Numbered from the stretch's first letter, positions 33,977 to 42,244 are shown. The stretch is DNA of 64,000 nt from Streptomyces sp. CC0208 (GCF_003443735.1 NZ_CP031969.1:7626001-7690000); one strand, 5' to 3'. Numbers and translations: made by a program. The notes: generated from the letters alone by a model not told the origin.

Positions 33977-34777
33977 TCAGTCCTCGTCGGTGTCGGCGTC
34001 GGCGTCGAACTGGCCGCGGATCACGTCGAAGCGCTTCATGCGCTCCAGCACGGCCTCCGCGGTGGGCAGCTCCATGCTGTCCACGATCCGCCCGTCCCCG
34101 AGGAAGAGCACCAGGTCGGAGTGGGCGGCGGCGCCCGGGTCGTGGGTGACCATGACGACGGTCTGCCCGAGTTGGTCGACGGCCTCACGCAGGAACCCGA
34201 GGACTTCCAGGCCCGCCCGGGAGTCGAGGTTGCCGGTCGGCTCGTCCGCGAAGATCAGCTCGGGCCGGGAGGCGAGCGCCCGGGCGCACGCGACGCGCTG
34301 CTGCTGGCCGCCCGAGAGCTGCGCGGGCCGGTGCTTCAGACGGTCCCGCAGGCCCAGGGTGTCGATGACCTGGTCCAGCCACTTCTCGTCGGGCTTCTTG
34401 CCCGCGATGTCCATGGGCAGGGTGATGTTCTCGGCCGCGTTCAGCGTCGGGATCAGGTTGAACGACTGGAACATGAACCCGATCCGGTCCCGGCGCAGCC
34501 GGGTCAGTTCGCGCTCCTTGAGCCCTGTGATCTCGGTGTCGCCGAGCCACACCTGGCCGGCCGACACGGTGTCGAGCCCCGCCAGGCAGTGCATCAGCGT
34601 GGACTTCCCGGAGCCCGAGGGTCCCATGACCGCGGTGAAGCGGCTCCGCGCGATGTCCACGTCCACCGAGTCCAGGGCGATCACGGCCGTCTCGCCCGAG
34701 CCGTACGCCTTGGTCAGACCGCGGGCGCGGGCCGCGATCGCGTCGGCCGGGGCGTGCTCCGCAGCAGCTGTGGACAA
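33977..34777 (-). CDS. LolD/MacB-type ABC ATPase
   Basis: The ATPase has Walker A GPSGSGKST, signature LSGGQQQRVACARALASRPE, Walker B ELIFADEPTGNLD and switch His in VMVTHD. The TTG at 34777 is preceded by GAGGAGAG at a good distance. A longer ATG start at 34804 (nine more residues) lacks a ribosome site and is the main alternative. It forms a two-gene operon with the FtsX-type permease. The region just upstream carries three 13-bp-period direct repeats. Confidence 0.9.
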   Translation of the reverse strand: MSTAAAEHAPADAIAARARGLTKAYGSGETAVIALDSVDVDIARSRFTAVMGPSGSGKSTLMHCLAGLDTVSAGQVWLGDTEITGLKERELTRLRRDRIGFMFQSFNLIPTLNAAENITLPMDIAGKKPDEKWLDQVIDTLGLRDRLKHRPAQLSGGQQQRVACARALASRPELIFADEPTGNLDSRAGLEVLGFLREAVDQLGQTVVMVTHDPGAAAHSDLVLFLGDGRIVDSMELPTAEAVLERMKRFDVIRGQFDADADTDED

Positions 34778-34792
34778 GGCTCTCTCCTCGCT

Positions 34793-34827
34793 CGTGGACG
34801 GCATCCGTGGACGGCGTCCGTGGACGG
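34793..34827. repeat. Three short direct repeats upstream of the LolD-type ATPase
   Basis: CGTGGACGG occurs at 34793-34801, 34806-34814 and 34819-34827, a strict 13-base period. If translation starts at TTG 34777 they lie in the leader; if it starts at ATG 34804, the first copy is coding. They may be slippage products or a binding site read on roughly one helical face. Confidence 0.6.
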
Positions 34828-34977
34828 TGCTCGCGGACCGGGTGGTCCCCATCCGGCCGAGGGTAATGTGATCCACCCCACACCGGATATCCCCCGTGGG
34901 GTCGAGAAGGCCTCCACCGCAGGTCGGGCTCCCGATGTCGATGTAAGGGGCACATTCCACCGGCCGCCAGCCCCCCC

Positions 34978-35007
34978 TTGCCCTTGCTAGCACTTTGGCG
35001 CTAGCTT
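34978..35007 (+). promoter_or_regulatory. Toxin-antitoxin promoter with paired GCTAGC operator
   Basis: TTGCCC (34978-34983) and TAGCTT (35002-35007) are 18 bases apart. The -10 ends six bases before the ATG at 35014, so the message is probably leaderless. Two copies of the palindrome GCTAGC (34986-34991 and 35000-35005) are spaced 14 bp centre to centre. This suits two antitoxin dimers binding over the promoter. Confidence 0.6.
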
Positions 35008-35013
35008 CGAGGT

Positions 35014-35238
35014 ATGGCGAAGACTCAGTTGAACGTGCGGGTGGACGAGGGCACCGCCCGCGCCGCCCGTGAACGTGCCCTCGCCCGCGGCGTGAGCGTC
35101 AACCGCTACATCGAGGAACTGGTCATGAAAGACACCGGCGAGGCGGGCCAGGCCTTCGTGGAGGCCGCGGCCGACTTCATGAAGCAGTACGAGTCCGTGT
35201 TCGCGGAGGAGTTCGGCAAGGACCACGAGACTCGTTGA
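35014..35238 (+). CDS. Ribbon-helix-helix (Arc-type) antitoxin
   Basis: The 74-residue protein begins with the RHH strand KTQLNVRVDEGTARAARERA and helix pair GVSVNRYIEELVMKD, a DNA-binding dimer fold. An acidic C-terminal tail probably binds the toxin. The next gene overlaps it by four bases (TTGA) and encodes a Doc-like protein. Autoregulation through the GCTAGC pair upstream is inferred. Confidence 0.85.
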   Translation: MAKTQLNVRVDEGTARAARERALARGVSVNRYIEELVMKDTGEAGQAFVEAAADFMKQYESVFAEEFGKDHETR

Positions 35239-35609
35239 GCGATCTGCACATCGACCTCGCCTGGCTGCTGATGCTCGCGGAGCAGAAGACCCCGGGCGAT
35301 CCCCAGGTCACCGACTGGGGCGCCCTGGTCGCCGCCGTGGCGCGCCACCAGGCGGAGATCTTCGACATCCCGGTCTACGACGGCCCGCACCTGCGTGCCG
35401 CCGCCCTCCTGCAACTCCTCATCCACGTCCCGGCGTTGGAGCGCACCAACGTGCTCTTCGCCTGCGCGGTCGGGTACGCCTATCTCGTCGCGAGCGGGCT
35501 CAGGGTCGTCACCTCGCCCGAACTCGTCCGGGACCTCGCCAAGGTGGCCAAGAAGGGCGACGCCTCGGTGCACGACATCGCCCGCGAGCTGCGGAGATGG
35601 ACGCTCTGA
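35235..35609 (+). CDS. Fic/Doc-family toxin component with degenerate active-site motif
   Basis: The 124 residues resemble Doc (death-on-curing) helical proteins of streptomycete toxin-antitoxin pairs. The TTG start overlaps the antitoxin stop. In active Fic/Doc proteins the motif HxFx(D/E)(G/A)NKR lies before a helix; here the aligned segment reads HVPALERTNVLFACAVGYAY. The His is kept, but the acidic and ANK residues are missing. AMPylation or Doc-type kinase activity is therefore doubtful. It may use a different chemistry or be inactive. It converges on the methyltransferase gene with no gap. Confidence 0.75.
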   Translation: MSDLHIDLAWLLMLAEQKTPGDPQVTDWGALVAAVARHQAEIFDIPVYDGPHLRAAALLQLLIHVPALERTNVLFACAVGYAYLVASGLRVVTSPELVRDLAKVAKKGDASVHDIARELRRWTL

Positions 35610-36299
35610 TCAGCGCTCCGCCGTCGGTGGCCGCCAGGCGGTGCCCAGCACGCAGAAGGACGTGGGCAGCGTAGGCCCCTTTTCCGGCATCAACACCCGC
35701 CGGTAGGGGCCGAGTTCGAATCCGGCCGCCCGCAGGGCCGCGACCGGGTCGCGCCCCAGATGGCAGCCGCCGTTCAGCGGCGGCCACAGCGTGCGGTCCA
35801 GGGCGCGCTGGGTGAAGCGCATCGCCGGGCCGCCGCCCCTGCCGTGCTCGAAGAACCGCACGGCCCCGCCGGGCCGCAGCACCCGGCGCACCTCGCCGAG
35901 CGCGCGCGGCACGTCGCGCACACTGCACAGCACCAGCGAGATCACCACGGCGTCGAAGGCCTCGCTCTTGACGGGCAGCGCCTCCGCGGCCCCGGGTGCC
36001 ACGTCGACCGGCACCTCCGAGCGCAGGGCGGCCTCCACCGCCAACTGCCGCAGCCGGCGCTCCGGTTCGATCGCCACGACCTCGGAGACCGCGCGGGGAT
36101 AGTGCGAGAAGTTCAGGCCGTTGCCCGCGCCGATCTCGAGCACCCGCCCGGACAGCCCGGCGAGCAGCCGCTCCCGCACCCCGGCCATGCCCATCCGGGT
36201 ATCGGCGGCGACACTGACCCGGGCGTAGTACCGGGCGAACAGCGGATGGTGGACGGGGTCCCGGGACACCTTGCCGGAACCGGCGGACCGCGGCGCCAT
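35610..36299 (-). CDS. Class I SAM-dependent methyltransferase
   Basis: The 229-residue protein has the SAM motif VLEIGAGNGLNF (about 48-59), acidic VVAIEPE, motif post-I PVKSEAFDAVVISLVLCSV and RVLRPGGAVRFFEHG. The layout matches small Methyltransf_11/25 enzymes, including phospholipid and quinone methyltransferases; substrate unknown. The ATG at 36299 has GGGAGG five bases upstream. Its last codon abuts the convergent toxin gene. Confidence 0.88.
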   Translation of the reverse strand: MAPRSAGSGKVSRDPVHHPLFARYYARVSVAADTRMGMAGVRERLLAGLSGRVLEIGAGNGLNFSHYPRAVSEVVAIEPERRLRQLAVEAALRSEVPVDVAPGAAEALPVKSEAFDAVVISLVLCSVRDVPRALGEVRRVLRPGGAVRFFEHGRGGGPAMRFTQRALDRTLWPPLNGGCHLGRDPVAALRAAGFELGPYRRVLMPEKGPTLPTSFCVLGTAWRPPTAER

Positions 36300-36639
36300 G
36301 GCAGCCTCCCTCACCGGACAGGACTGACCTCACCGCAATTGTCCCCCGCGGGACCGTGTCGCACCCCTGCGCGGGCTCACCGGACGAAGTCGCGCACCTG
36401 ATCGTGGACGGCGTGGGCAACGCCGACATCCCTCGTCGTGCGCGGGCGGCCGGACAACGTCGTCCCGCGCGGGGCGGCCCGCCGGGAGACGATCCGCCGC
36501 ACACAGACTTCGCACACTTCGGAGCACCCCACTGCGCGACATGGGCCCGTGCCGAACTCCGCGCACTCGTGCCCCCGCCGACTGCCAGATCGCCGCCCGA
36601 CGGGCGCGCGCCCGCGCACGAGATCCCCCTGAGGACTTC
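36300..36639. other. Spacer between methyltransferase and bioD, possible small ORF
   Basis: About 340 bases. On minus, a frame ending at 36377 reads VGCSEVCEVCVRRIVSRRAA and closes with HAVHDQVRDFVR, with a possible GTG start near 36530. Three clustered cysteines are notable but no family is recognised and no ribosome site is clear. No terminator for bioD was identified. Confidence 0.3.
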
Positions 36640-37356
36640 TCAGGGCGCCTCGCGCACCCCGAACACCTCCGCGTCCCATGTCCCGTCCAGCCGCGGTGCC
36701 AGCCAACCAGGCGCCGCGGCACGGAAGTCGGCGGGGGCCAGCCGGGCGGCGCCGGCCGGCAGGGCGCCGAGCAGTGGAGCCCCGGACACGTCCGGAAGAT
36801 CCGCGAGGTTGCAACGCGAGGCGAGGTCGGGGGAGTCGGGCCAGCTGCCGATCACCACACCCGCCAAGTCGAGTTCACGGCGGCCAAGTTCACGGGCCGT
36901 CAGCTCCGTGGTGTTGAGCGTGCCCAGACCCGCCGACGCCACGACCAGGACCGGCGCCCGCAGCAGCTCCGCCGCGTCGGCCAGCGTCCCGCCCTCGTCG
37001 TCGAAGCGGACGAGCAGCCCGCCCGCCCCCTCCACCAGCACCAGATCGTGCTCGACGGCCAGTTTGGCGGCGGCCTCGGCGACCTCCCGCGGGCGCACCG
37101 GCCGGAGAGCGGCCCGCCGCGCGGCCGTCGCCGGGGCCAACGGCTCCGGAAAGCGGGCGAGTTCGGCCTTCGTCACGGCACCCGCGAGCCTGGCGACCTC
37201 ATCGGCGTCCCCGGGCTCGTCCGGCCGTACGCCGGTCTGCGCGGCCTTCAGGACGGCGACCGTCCGTCCGGCGGCGAGCGCGGCGGCGGCGACGGCGGCC
37301 GTGGTGACGGTCTTGCCGACCTCCGTGCCCGTCCCCGTGATCACCAGTACCGTCAT
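36640..37356 (-). CDS. bioD: Dethiobiotin synthetase
   Basis: The 238-residue P-loop enzyme closes the ureido ring of dethiobiotin from diaminopelargonate, CO2 and ATP. The start MTVLVITGTGTEVGKTVTTA contains the BioD P-loop GTGTEVGKT. VEGAGGLLVRF near 110 and the C-terminal region complete the family pattern. GGGAGG lies before the ATG at 37356. The ATG follows the bioA stop by one base, so bioB-bioA-bioD form one operon. Confidence 0.96.
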   Translation of the reverse strand: MTVLVITGTGTEVGKTVTTAAVAAAALAAGRTVAVLKAAQTGVRPDEPGDADEVARLAGAVTKAELARFPEPLAPATAARRAALRPVRPREVAEAAAKLAVEHDLVLVEGAGGLLVRFDDEGGTLADAAELLRAPVLVVASAGLGTLNTTELTARELGRRELDLAGVVIGSWPDSPDLASRCNLADLPDVSGAPLLGALPAGAARLAPADFRAAAPGWLAPRLDGTWDAEVFGVREAP

Positions 37357-37357
37357 G

Positions 37358-38644
37358 TCATCCCTCCCGGGCGGCGGCGCACACCGCACGCGCGATCCGT
37401 GCCACGTCCTCGTCGCCCGTGACGTACGGCGGCATCGTGTAGACGAGGTCGCGGAACGGCCGCAGCCACACGCCCTCGCGTACGGCGGCCTCCGTCGCGG
37501 CCCTCATGTCGACGTCGTGGTCCAGCTGCACGACCCCGATGGCGCCGAGCACCCGCACGTCCCTCACCCCCGGGAGGTCACGGGCCGGCGCCAGCCCCTC
37601 CCGCAGCCCCGCCTCGATCCGCTTGACCTCCGCGAGCCAGTCCTGCCCGAGCAGCAGGTCGATCGACGCGCAGGCCACCGAGGCGGCGAGCGGGTTCCCC
37701 ATGAAGGTGGGGCCGTGGGCGAGCACCGGCACTTCGCCCCGCGAGATCCCGTCGGCCACGCGAGGCGTGCACAGGGTCGCCGCCATCGTCATATAACCGC
37801 CGGTCAGCGCCTTGCCCACACACATCACGTCCGGCGTGACGGCGGCGTGCCCCGCGGCGAACAGGGCGCCCGTGCGCCCGAATCCGGTCGCGATCTCGTC
37901 GAACACCAGCAGCACGTCGTGCGCGTCGCACGCCTCGCGCAGTACCCGCAGATACGCGGGGGAGTGGAACCGCATCCCGCCCGCGCCCTGCACCACCGGC
38001 TCCACGATCACCGCGGCCAGTTCGTCCGCGTGCCGCTCGATCGCCGCGCGCAGCTGGTGCGCGTACGACTCCTCGTACTCGGCCGGGGGCGCGTCCACGA
38101 ACACCTGGCGGGGCAGGACCCCGGACCACAGCTCGTGCATCCCGCCCTCGGGGTCGCACACCGACATAGGCTGCCAGGTGTCACCGTGGTAGCCGCCGCG
38201 CCAGGTCAGCAGGCGCTGCTTGCGCGTACGGCCCAGCGAGCGCCAGTACTGCAGACACATCTTCACCGCGACCTCGACCGACACGGACCCCGAGTCGGCG
38301 AGGAAGACATGCTCCAGCCCGTCGGGAGACATGTCGACAAGGAGCTTCGCGAGCCGGACGGCGGGCTCGTGGGTGAGCCCGCCGAACATCACATGGCTCA
38401 TCCGCCCGAGCTGCTCGCGCGCGGCCTCGTTCAGCACCGGGTGGTTGTAGCCGTGGATCGCCGACCACCAGGAGGACATCCCGTCCACCAGCTCGGGGCC
38501 CCCGGCGAGCCGCAGCCGCACCCCGCTCGCCGACTCCACGACGAGCGGATCGACCCGGCCGGGCATCGGACCGTACGGATGCCACACGTGCCGCCGGTCG
38601 AGCGCCAGCAGCTCCGGCACCGGCAGGCCGGGCAGATCAGGCAT
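37358..38644 (-). CDS. bioA: Adenosylmethionine-8-amino-7-oxononanoate aminotransferase
   Basis: The 428-residue fold-type I aminotransferase makes 7,8-diaminopelargonate using SAM as amino donor. RHVWHPYGPM at the N-terminus and the GMSSWWSAIHGYNHP active-site segment are BioA signatures. VLLVFDEIATGFGRTG holds the PLP-binding Asp, and VGKALTGGYMTMAATLCT the Lys. Its start overlaps the end of bioB by eight bases. Confidence 0.96.
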   Translation of the reverse strand: MPDLPGLPVPELLALDRRHVWHPYGPMPGRVDPLVVESASGVRLRLAGGPELVDGMSSWWSAIHGYNHPVLNEAAREQLGRMSHVMFGGLTHEPAVRLAKLLVDMSPDGLEHVFLADSGSVSVEVAVKMCLQYWRSLGRTRKQRLLTWRGGYHGDTWQPMSVCDPEGGMHELWSGVLPRQVFVDAPPAEYEESYAHQLRAAIERHADELAAVIVEPVVQGAGGMRFHSPAYLRVLREACDAHDVLLVFDEIATGFGRTGALFAAGHAAVTPDVMCVGKALTGGYMTMAATLCTPRVADGISRGEVPVLAHGPTFMGNPLAASVACASIDLLLGQDWLAEVKRIEAGLREGLAPARDLPGVRDVRVLGAIGVVQLDHDVDMRAATEAAVREGVWLRPFRDLVYTMPPYVTGDEDVARIARAVCAAAREG

Positions 38645-39836
38645 TGGGCGCGAGATCCGTTCCGGCGCCTCGACGGCGTACGGCGACGAGATCGGTCCGC
38701 GCCTCGTTGGCGGGGGCGGCCGCCGGGACCGTCGTACCGCAGACCCCGCCGCCCTCGTGGGACCCGCAGCCCGCGCACTCGTGGGACCCGCAGCCGGCGG
38801 ACTCGTGCGAGCCGCAGCCGCCCCCGGCCGTCGCCCGGTGCTCCGGCAGCGTCACCTCGCCCGCGCCCTCCACCTCGAACCCGGCGTCCGCGATCATCTC
38901 CAGGTCGGCCTTGCCGGCCTGGCCCTCGGTGGTGAGGTAGTCGCCCAGGAAGATCGAGTTGGCGAGGTTGAGGGCGAGGGGCTGCATGGTGCGCAGATGG
39001 ACCTCGCGGCCGCCCGCGATGCGGACCTCGACGTCCGGGCAGACGAAGCGGACCATCGCCAGGATGCGCAGACAGCGCTGCGGGGTGAGGTTCCACTCCT
39101 TGGCCAGCGGGGTGCCCTCGACCGGGATCAGGAAGTTGACCGGAACCGAGTCGGGGTCCAGCTCGCGCAGCGAGTAGACGACGTCGACCAGGTCCTCGTC
39201 GCTCTCGCCCATGCCGGCGATCAGACCCGAGCAGGCGGACAGACCGGCAGCGTGCGCCTTGGTCACGGTGTCGACCCGGTCGGCGTAGGTGTGGGTGGTC
39301 GTGATGTCGCCGTAGGTCGACTCGGACGTGTTGAGGTTGTGGTTGTAGGCGTCCGCACCCGCCTCGCGCAGCCGCTCGGCCTGGCCGTCGGAGAGCAGAC
39401 CGAGACAGGCGCACACCTCGACGCCCTCGTTCTGCTCCTTGATCGCCTTGATGGTGCCCGCGACCCGGTCCACGTCACGGTCGGTCGGACCGCGCCCGGA
39501 CGCCACCAGGCAGACCCGCTTGGCGCCGCCCGCGAGGCCGGCGGCCGCGGCCTGGGAGGCCTGCTCGGGCTTGAGCCAGGTGTACTTGAGGATGCCCGTC
39601 GAGGAGCCCAGCCGCTGTGAGCAGTAGGAGCAGTCCTCGGGGCACAGCCCGGACTTCAGGTTGACGAGATAGTTGAGTTTCACCCGCCGTCCGAACCAGT
39701 GCCGGCGCACCTTTCCGGCCGCGGCCACCACGTCGAGCAGGTCGTCGTCGGAGGTGGCCAGCACGGCCAGCGCCTCCTCGCGGGTCGGCAGCTCGCGCCG
39801 AAGCCCCTTGTCCACCAGCGTGTTCAGCAGGTCCAT
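38637..39836 (-). CDS. bioB: Biotin synthase with Cys/His-rich repeat tail
   Basis: The 399-residue radical-SAM enzyme inserts sulfur into dethiobiotin. The [4Fe-4S] motif is CPEDCSYC near 62-69, and the C-terminal barrel holds residues for the auxiliary [2Fe-2S] cluster. E. coli BioB is about 346 residues. The extra ~50 residues here contain three 8-residue units of GCGSHE(S/C/G)x near 352-378, then GGGVCGTT, rich in Cys and His. The ATG at 39836 was chosen because it gives the usual start MDLLNTLVDKGLRRELPTRE. It is the first gene of the bioBAD operon, divergent from bioF. Confidence 0.95.
   Translation of the reverse strand: MDLLNTLVDKGLRRELPTREEALAVLATSDDDLLDVVAAAGKVRRHWFGRRVKLNYLVNLKSGLCPEDCSYCSQRLGSSTGILKYTWLKPEQASQAAAAGLAGGAKRVCLVASGRGPTDRDVDRVAGTIKAIKEQNEGVEVCACLGLLSDGQAERLREAGADAYNHNLNTSESTYGDITTTHTYADRVDTVTKAHAAGLSACSGLIAGMGESDEDLVDVVYSLRELDPDSVPVNFLIPVEGTPLAKEWNLTPQRCLRILAMVRFVCPDVEVRIAGGREVHLRTMQPLALNLANSIFLGDYLTTEGQAGKADLEMIADAGFEVEGAGEVTLPEHRATAGGGCGSHESAGCGSHECAGCGSHEGGGVCGTTVPAAAPANEARTDLVAVRRRGAGTDLAPNA
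38755..38820 (-). repeat. Three 24-bp-period repeats encoding the BioB Cys/His tail
   Basis: CTCGTGGGACCCGCAGCC occurs at 38755-38772 and 38779-38796, with a two-mismatch third copy at 38803-38820. The exact 24-base period keeps the frame and encodes the repeated GCGSHE unit on minus. Confidence 0.9.
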
Positions 39837-39984
39837 GAGAGCCGATCCTGTCCTATGGACCCGCTCGGGGCCAAGGTAGGGATCGGACAACACACCCGCT
39901 TCGACGTGTGGGTATTGCCACACCGTGGGTAGCGTTTGCTGACGCTAGGGTCTGTCCGTTGTCTACAAAAGCCCCGGAGGACCC
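39837..39984. promoter_or_regulatory. Divergent bioB/bioF control region with two inverted repeats
   Basis: Two spaced dyads are present: GTGTGG-GTATTG-CCACAC (39906-39923) and TAGCGT-TTGCTG-ACGCTA (39930-39947). Both have perfect 6-bp arms and a 6-base spacer. Their location between divergent biotin operons suggests operators for a biotin-responsive repressor. Neither matches the BirA consensus I know. CGGAGG upstream of 39985 is the bioF ribosome site. Confidence 0.6.
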
Positions 39985-41112
39985 ATGGCGTTCGGCTGGA
40001 TCGACGAGCAGGCGGCGGCGCGCCGGGAGGCCGGGCTCGTGCGGACCCTGCGGCCGCGTCCGGCCGACTCGCCGCTGCTCGATCTCGCGAGCAACGACTA
40101 CCTGGGCCTGGCCCGTCATCCCGAGGTCGTCGCGGGCGCCGCGGCGGCCGCGCGGACCTGGGGCGGCGGTGCGACCGGGTCCCGGCTCGTCACCGGCACC
40201 ACCGAGCTGCACACCGAACTCGAACGCGAACTGGCCGAGTTCTGCGGCTTCGAGGCGGCGCTCGTGTTCTCCTCCGGCTACGCGGCGAACCTGGCCGCCG
40301 TCACCGCCCTCGCGCCGCACGGCTCTCTGATCGTCTCCGACGCGGGCAACCACGCCTCCCTCATCGACGGCTGCCGGCTGGCCCGCGGTACGACCCAGGT
40401 CGTCGCGCACGCCGACCCGGACGCGGTGCGCAAGGCGCTCGGCACCCACGAGGGGCCCGCCGTCGCCGTGTCCGACACGGTCTTCTCGGTCGACGGCGAC
40501 GCGGCGCCCCTGGCCGGTCTCGCCGAGGCGTGCCGGGAGCACGGCGCGGGCCTGGTCGTCGACGACGCCCACGGCCTGGGTGTGCTCGGCGCCGGCGGCC
40601 GCGGCGCCCCGCAGGCCGCGGGACTCGCGGGCGCCGACGACGTGGTCGTCACGGTCACGCTGTCCAAGTCGCTCGGCAGCCAGGGCGGCGCCGTCCTCGG
40701 CCCCGCACGGGTCGTCGAACACCTGGTCAACGCGGCACGGACGTTCATCTTCGACACCGGTCTGGCCCCCGCCTCGGCGGGAGCCGCCCTCGCGGCCCTG
40801 CGGCTGCTCGGCCGTGAGCCCCAGCGGGCCGCACGCGCGCGCGAGGTGGCGACCGGACTGCACGCACGCCTGACCGCCGCGGGTCTGGAAGCGGTACGTC
40901 CGGACGCCGCGGTGGTCTCGGTGCGCGCGCCCTCCCCGGAGGAGGCCGTTCAGTGGGCGGCCGACTGCCGTGCGGCCGGGCTCTTCGTGGGCTGTTTCCG
41001 GCCCCCGTCCGTGCCCGACGGCATCTCACGGCTCAGGCTGACCGCCCGCGCGGATCTCTCCGAGGAGCAGATCGAGCGCGCCGTACAGGTGATCGGCGGG
41101 ACACGACCATGA
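39985..41112 (+). CDS. bioF: 8-amino-7-oxononanoate synthase
   Basis: The 375-residue PLP enzyme condenses pimeloyl thioester with L-alanine, the first dedicated biotin step. LLDLASNDYLGLARHP at about 34-49, GGGATGSRLVTGTTELH, DDAHGLGVLG and the Lys-containing VTLSKSLGSQGGAV are all typical of BioF. It is divergent from bioBAD across a control region with two dyads. No bioC/H or pimeloyl-forming gene is nearby, so the precursor is made elsewhere. Confidence 0.95.
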   Translation: MAFGWIDEQAAARREAGLVRTLRPRPADSPLLDLASNDYLGLARHPEVVAGAAAAARTWGGGATGSRLVTGTTELHTELERELAEFCGFEAALVFSSGYAANLAAVTALAPHGSLIVSDAGNHASLIDGCRLARGTTQVVAHADPDAVRKALGTHEGPAVAVSDTVFSVDGDAAPLAGLAEACREHGAGLVVDDAHGLGVLGAGGRGAPQAAGLAGADDVVVTVTLSKSLGSQGGAVLGPARVVEHLVNAARTFIFDTGLAPASAGAALAALRLLGREPQRAARAREVATGLHARLTAAGLEAVRPDAAVVSVRAPSPEEAVQWAADCRAAGLFVGCFRPPSVPDGISRLRLTARADLSEEQIERAVQVIGGTRP

Positions 41113-41152
41113 GTCGGCGTGACACGGCCGTGCGCCGAACGGACGGAAACGG

Positions 41153-41374
41153 TCAGAACGCGCGGACGAAGCCCGCCCAGCTCTCGGGGGAGAAGAGCAG
41201 CGCGGGTCCGTCCGGGTTCTTGGAGTCGCGTACGGCGAGCAGCCCGGCACAGGGCCCGGCCGACGGCCTCGCTGTCTCTACGCAGTTGTTCGCCCCGGTG
41301 CTGTAGCTGCTGCGCAGCCAGCGCACTTCGGGCAATCGGGTACTGGAGATTGCGTTCCGAGGCAATGCGGACAT
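41153..41374 (-). CDS. DUF397 protein
   Basis: The 73-residue protein has the standard DUF397 pattern WLRSSYSTGANNCVETA, VAVRDSKNPDGPALLFSPES-type residues and the end WAGFVRAF. Such proteins accompany XRE/DUF5753 regulators in Streptomyces (WhiJ/BldB-like systems), probably as their partners or antitoxin-like modulators. It begins nine bases after the stop of that regulator gene. Confidence 0.93.
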   Translation of the reverse strand: MSALPRNAISSTRLPEVRWLRSSYSTGANNCVETARPSAGPCAGLLAVRDSKNPDGPALLFSPESWAGFVRAF

Positions 41375-41383
41375 GGTGCCTCC

Positions 41384-42244
41384 TTACGTGCCGTCACCCG
41401 TCTCGGCGAGGTAATCCAACGAGTCCTCGGGCGAAAGGGCGTGGATCCGAAGGGTGTTGAAGGCCTCGGTGTAGGCCTGGAGGTCTTCTTTCCGCTCGAG
41501 ATAGAGGCTACTCGTCAAGTGGTCGAGAACAACCACGTCCAGATCAGAAGTGCGCGAAAATGAGAAGATTACGAAAGGCCCCGTGATACCCACATGTGCC
41601 CCGGCAGTGAACGGCAGTACCTGCAGCCGCACTTGAGGCAGCCGGGCCGCCTCCAGGAGCCTCTTGCGCTGACGGGCCATCACCTCGGGCCCGCCGACCT
41701 CTCGCCGTAGCACCGCCTCGTCCAGGACCGCGCTCAACTCCAGGGGCGGCTGCGCCCGAAGGATGTCCTGCCGGGCCAGCCGGACCTCGACCAGCGCGTC
41801 GAGACGTTCGTCGTCGAGGCCGTCCACGGCGGCCCGGGTCACCGCGCGGGCGTACTCGGGTGTCTGGAGCAGCCCGGGCACCACCGAGGTCTCCAGCGTG
41901 CGCATCGCGCTCGCCTGGGACTCCAGACTGATGAAGTCGCGGTACGTCGGCGGCAGGACACCCCGGTACGCGTGCCACCAGTGGTGCCGGCCGCCGCTCT
42001 CGTCGGAGCCCGCCAATACCAGAAGCAGCTCCCGCAGATTCGCGTCCCCGACGCGGTAGGCGTCGAGAAGTAACCGCACGTCGGCCGGTTTCACCCCGCT
42101 GGCACCGGTCTCGATGCGGCTCACCTTCGACTGGTGCCAGCCCACGAGCCGGGCTGCCTCACCGCTGGTGAGCCCCGCACCCGCGCGCAACGCACGCAGT
42201 TCGGCGCCCAGTTTCCGCCGGCGCACCGCGGGGCCGTGCTGCAT
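41384..42244 (-). CDS. XRE-family regulator with DUF5753 domain (WhiJ-like)
   Basis: The 286-residue protein has an N-terminal XRE helix-turn-helix (about 10-65; LRALRAGAGLTSGEAARLVG, then WHQSKVSRIETG). A DUF5753 domain follows (about 100-280), including SVVPGLLQTPEYARAVTRAA and the end LSPEDSLDYLAE. Paired with DUF397 and a divergent ATPase, it forms the three-gene module that controls development or antibiotic production in several streptomycetes. Specific target unknown. Confidence 0.93.
   Translation of the reverse strand: MQHGPAVRRRKLGAELRALRAGAGLTSGEAARLVGWHQSKVSRIETGASGVKPADVRLLLDAYRVGDANLRELLLVLAGSDESGGRHHWWHAYRGVLPPTYRDFISLESQASAMRTLETSVVPGLLQTPEYARAVTRAAVDGLDDERLDALVEVRLARQDILRAQPPLELSAVLDEAVLRREVGGPEVMARQRKRLLEAARLPQVRLQVLPFTAGAHVGITGPFVIFSFSRTSDLDVVVLDHLTSSLYLERKEDLQAYTEAFNTLRIHALSPEDSLDYLAETGDGT

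Noticed and set aside
32110..34149. 679-codon open frame on plus
   Set aside because: Antisense to the FtsX-type permease. Composition is Gly/Arg/Asp-rich with no recognisable fold.
38755..38820. Regular 24-bp repeats considered as a CRISPR array
   Set aside because: Only three units, 18-bp repeats with 6-bp gaps. They are in frame within BioB and encode a peptide repeat; no cas genes.
36356..38935. 859-codon open frame on plus across the biotin genes
   Set aside because: Antisense to bioD, bioA and bioB. No domain is seen.
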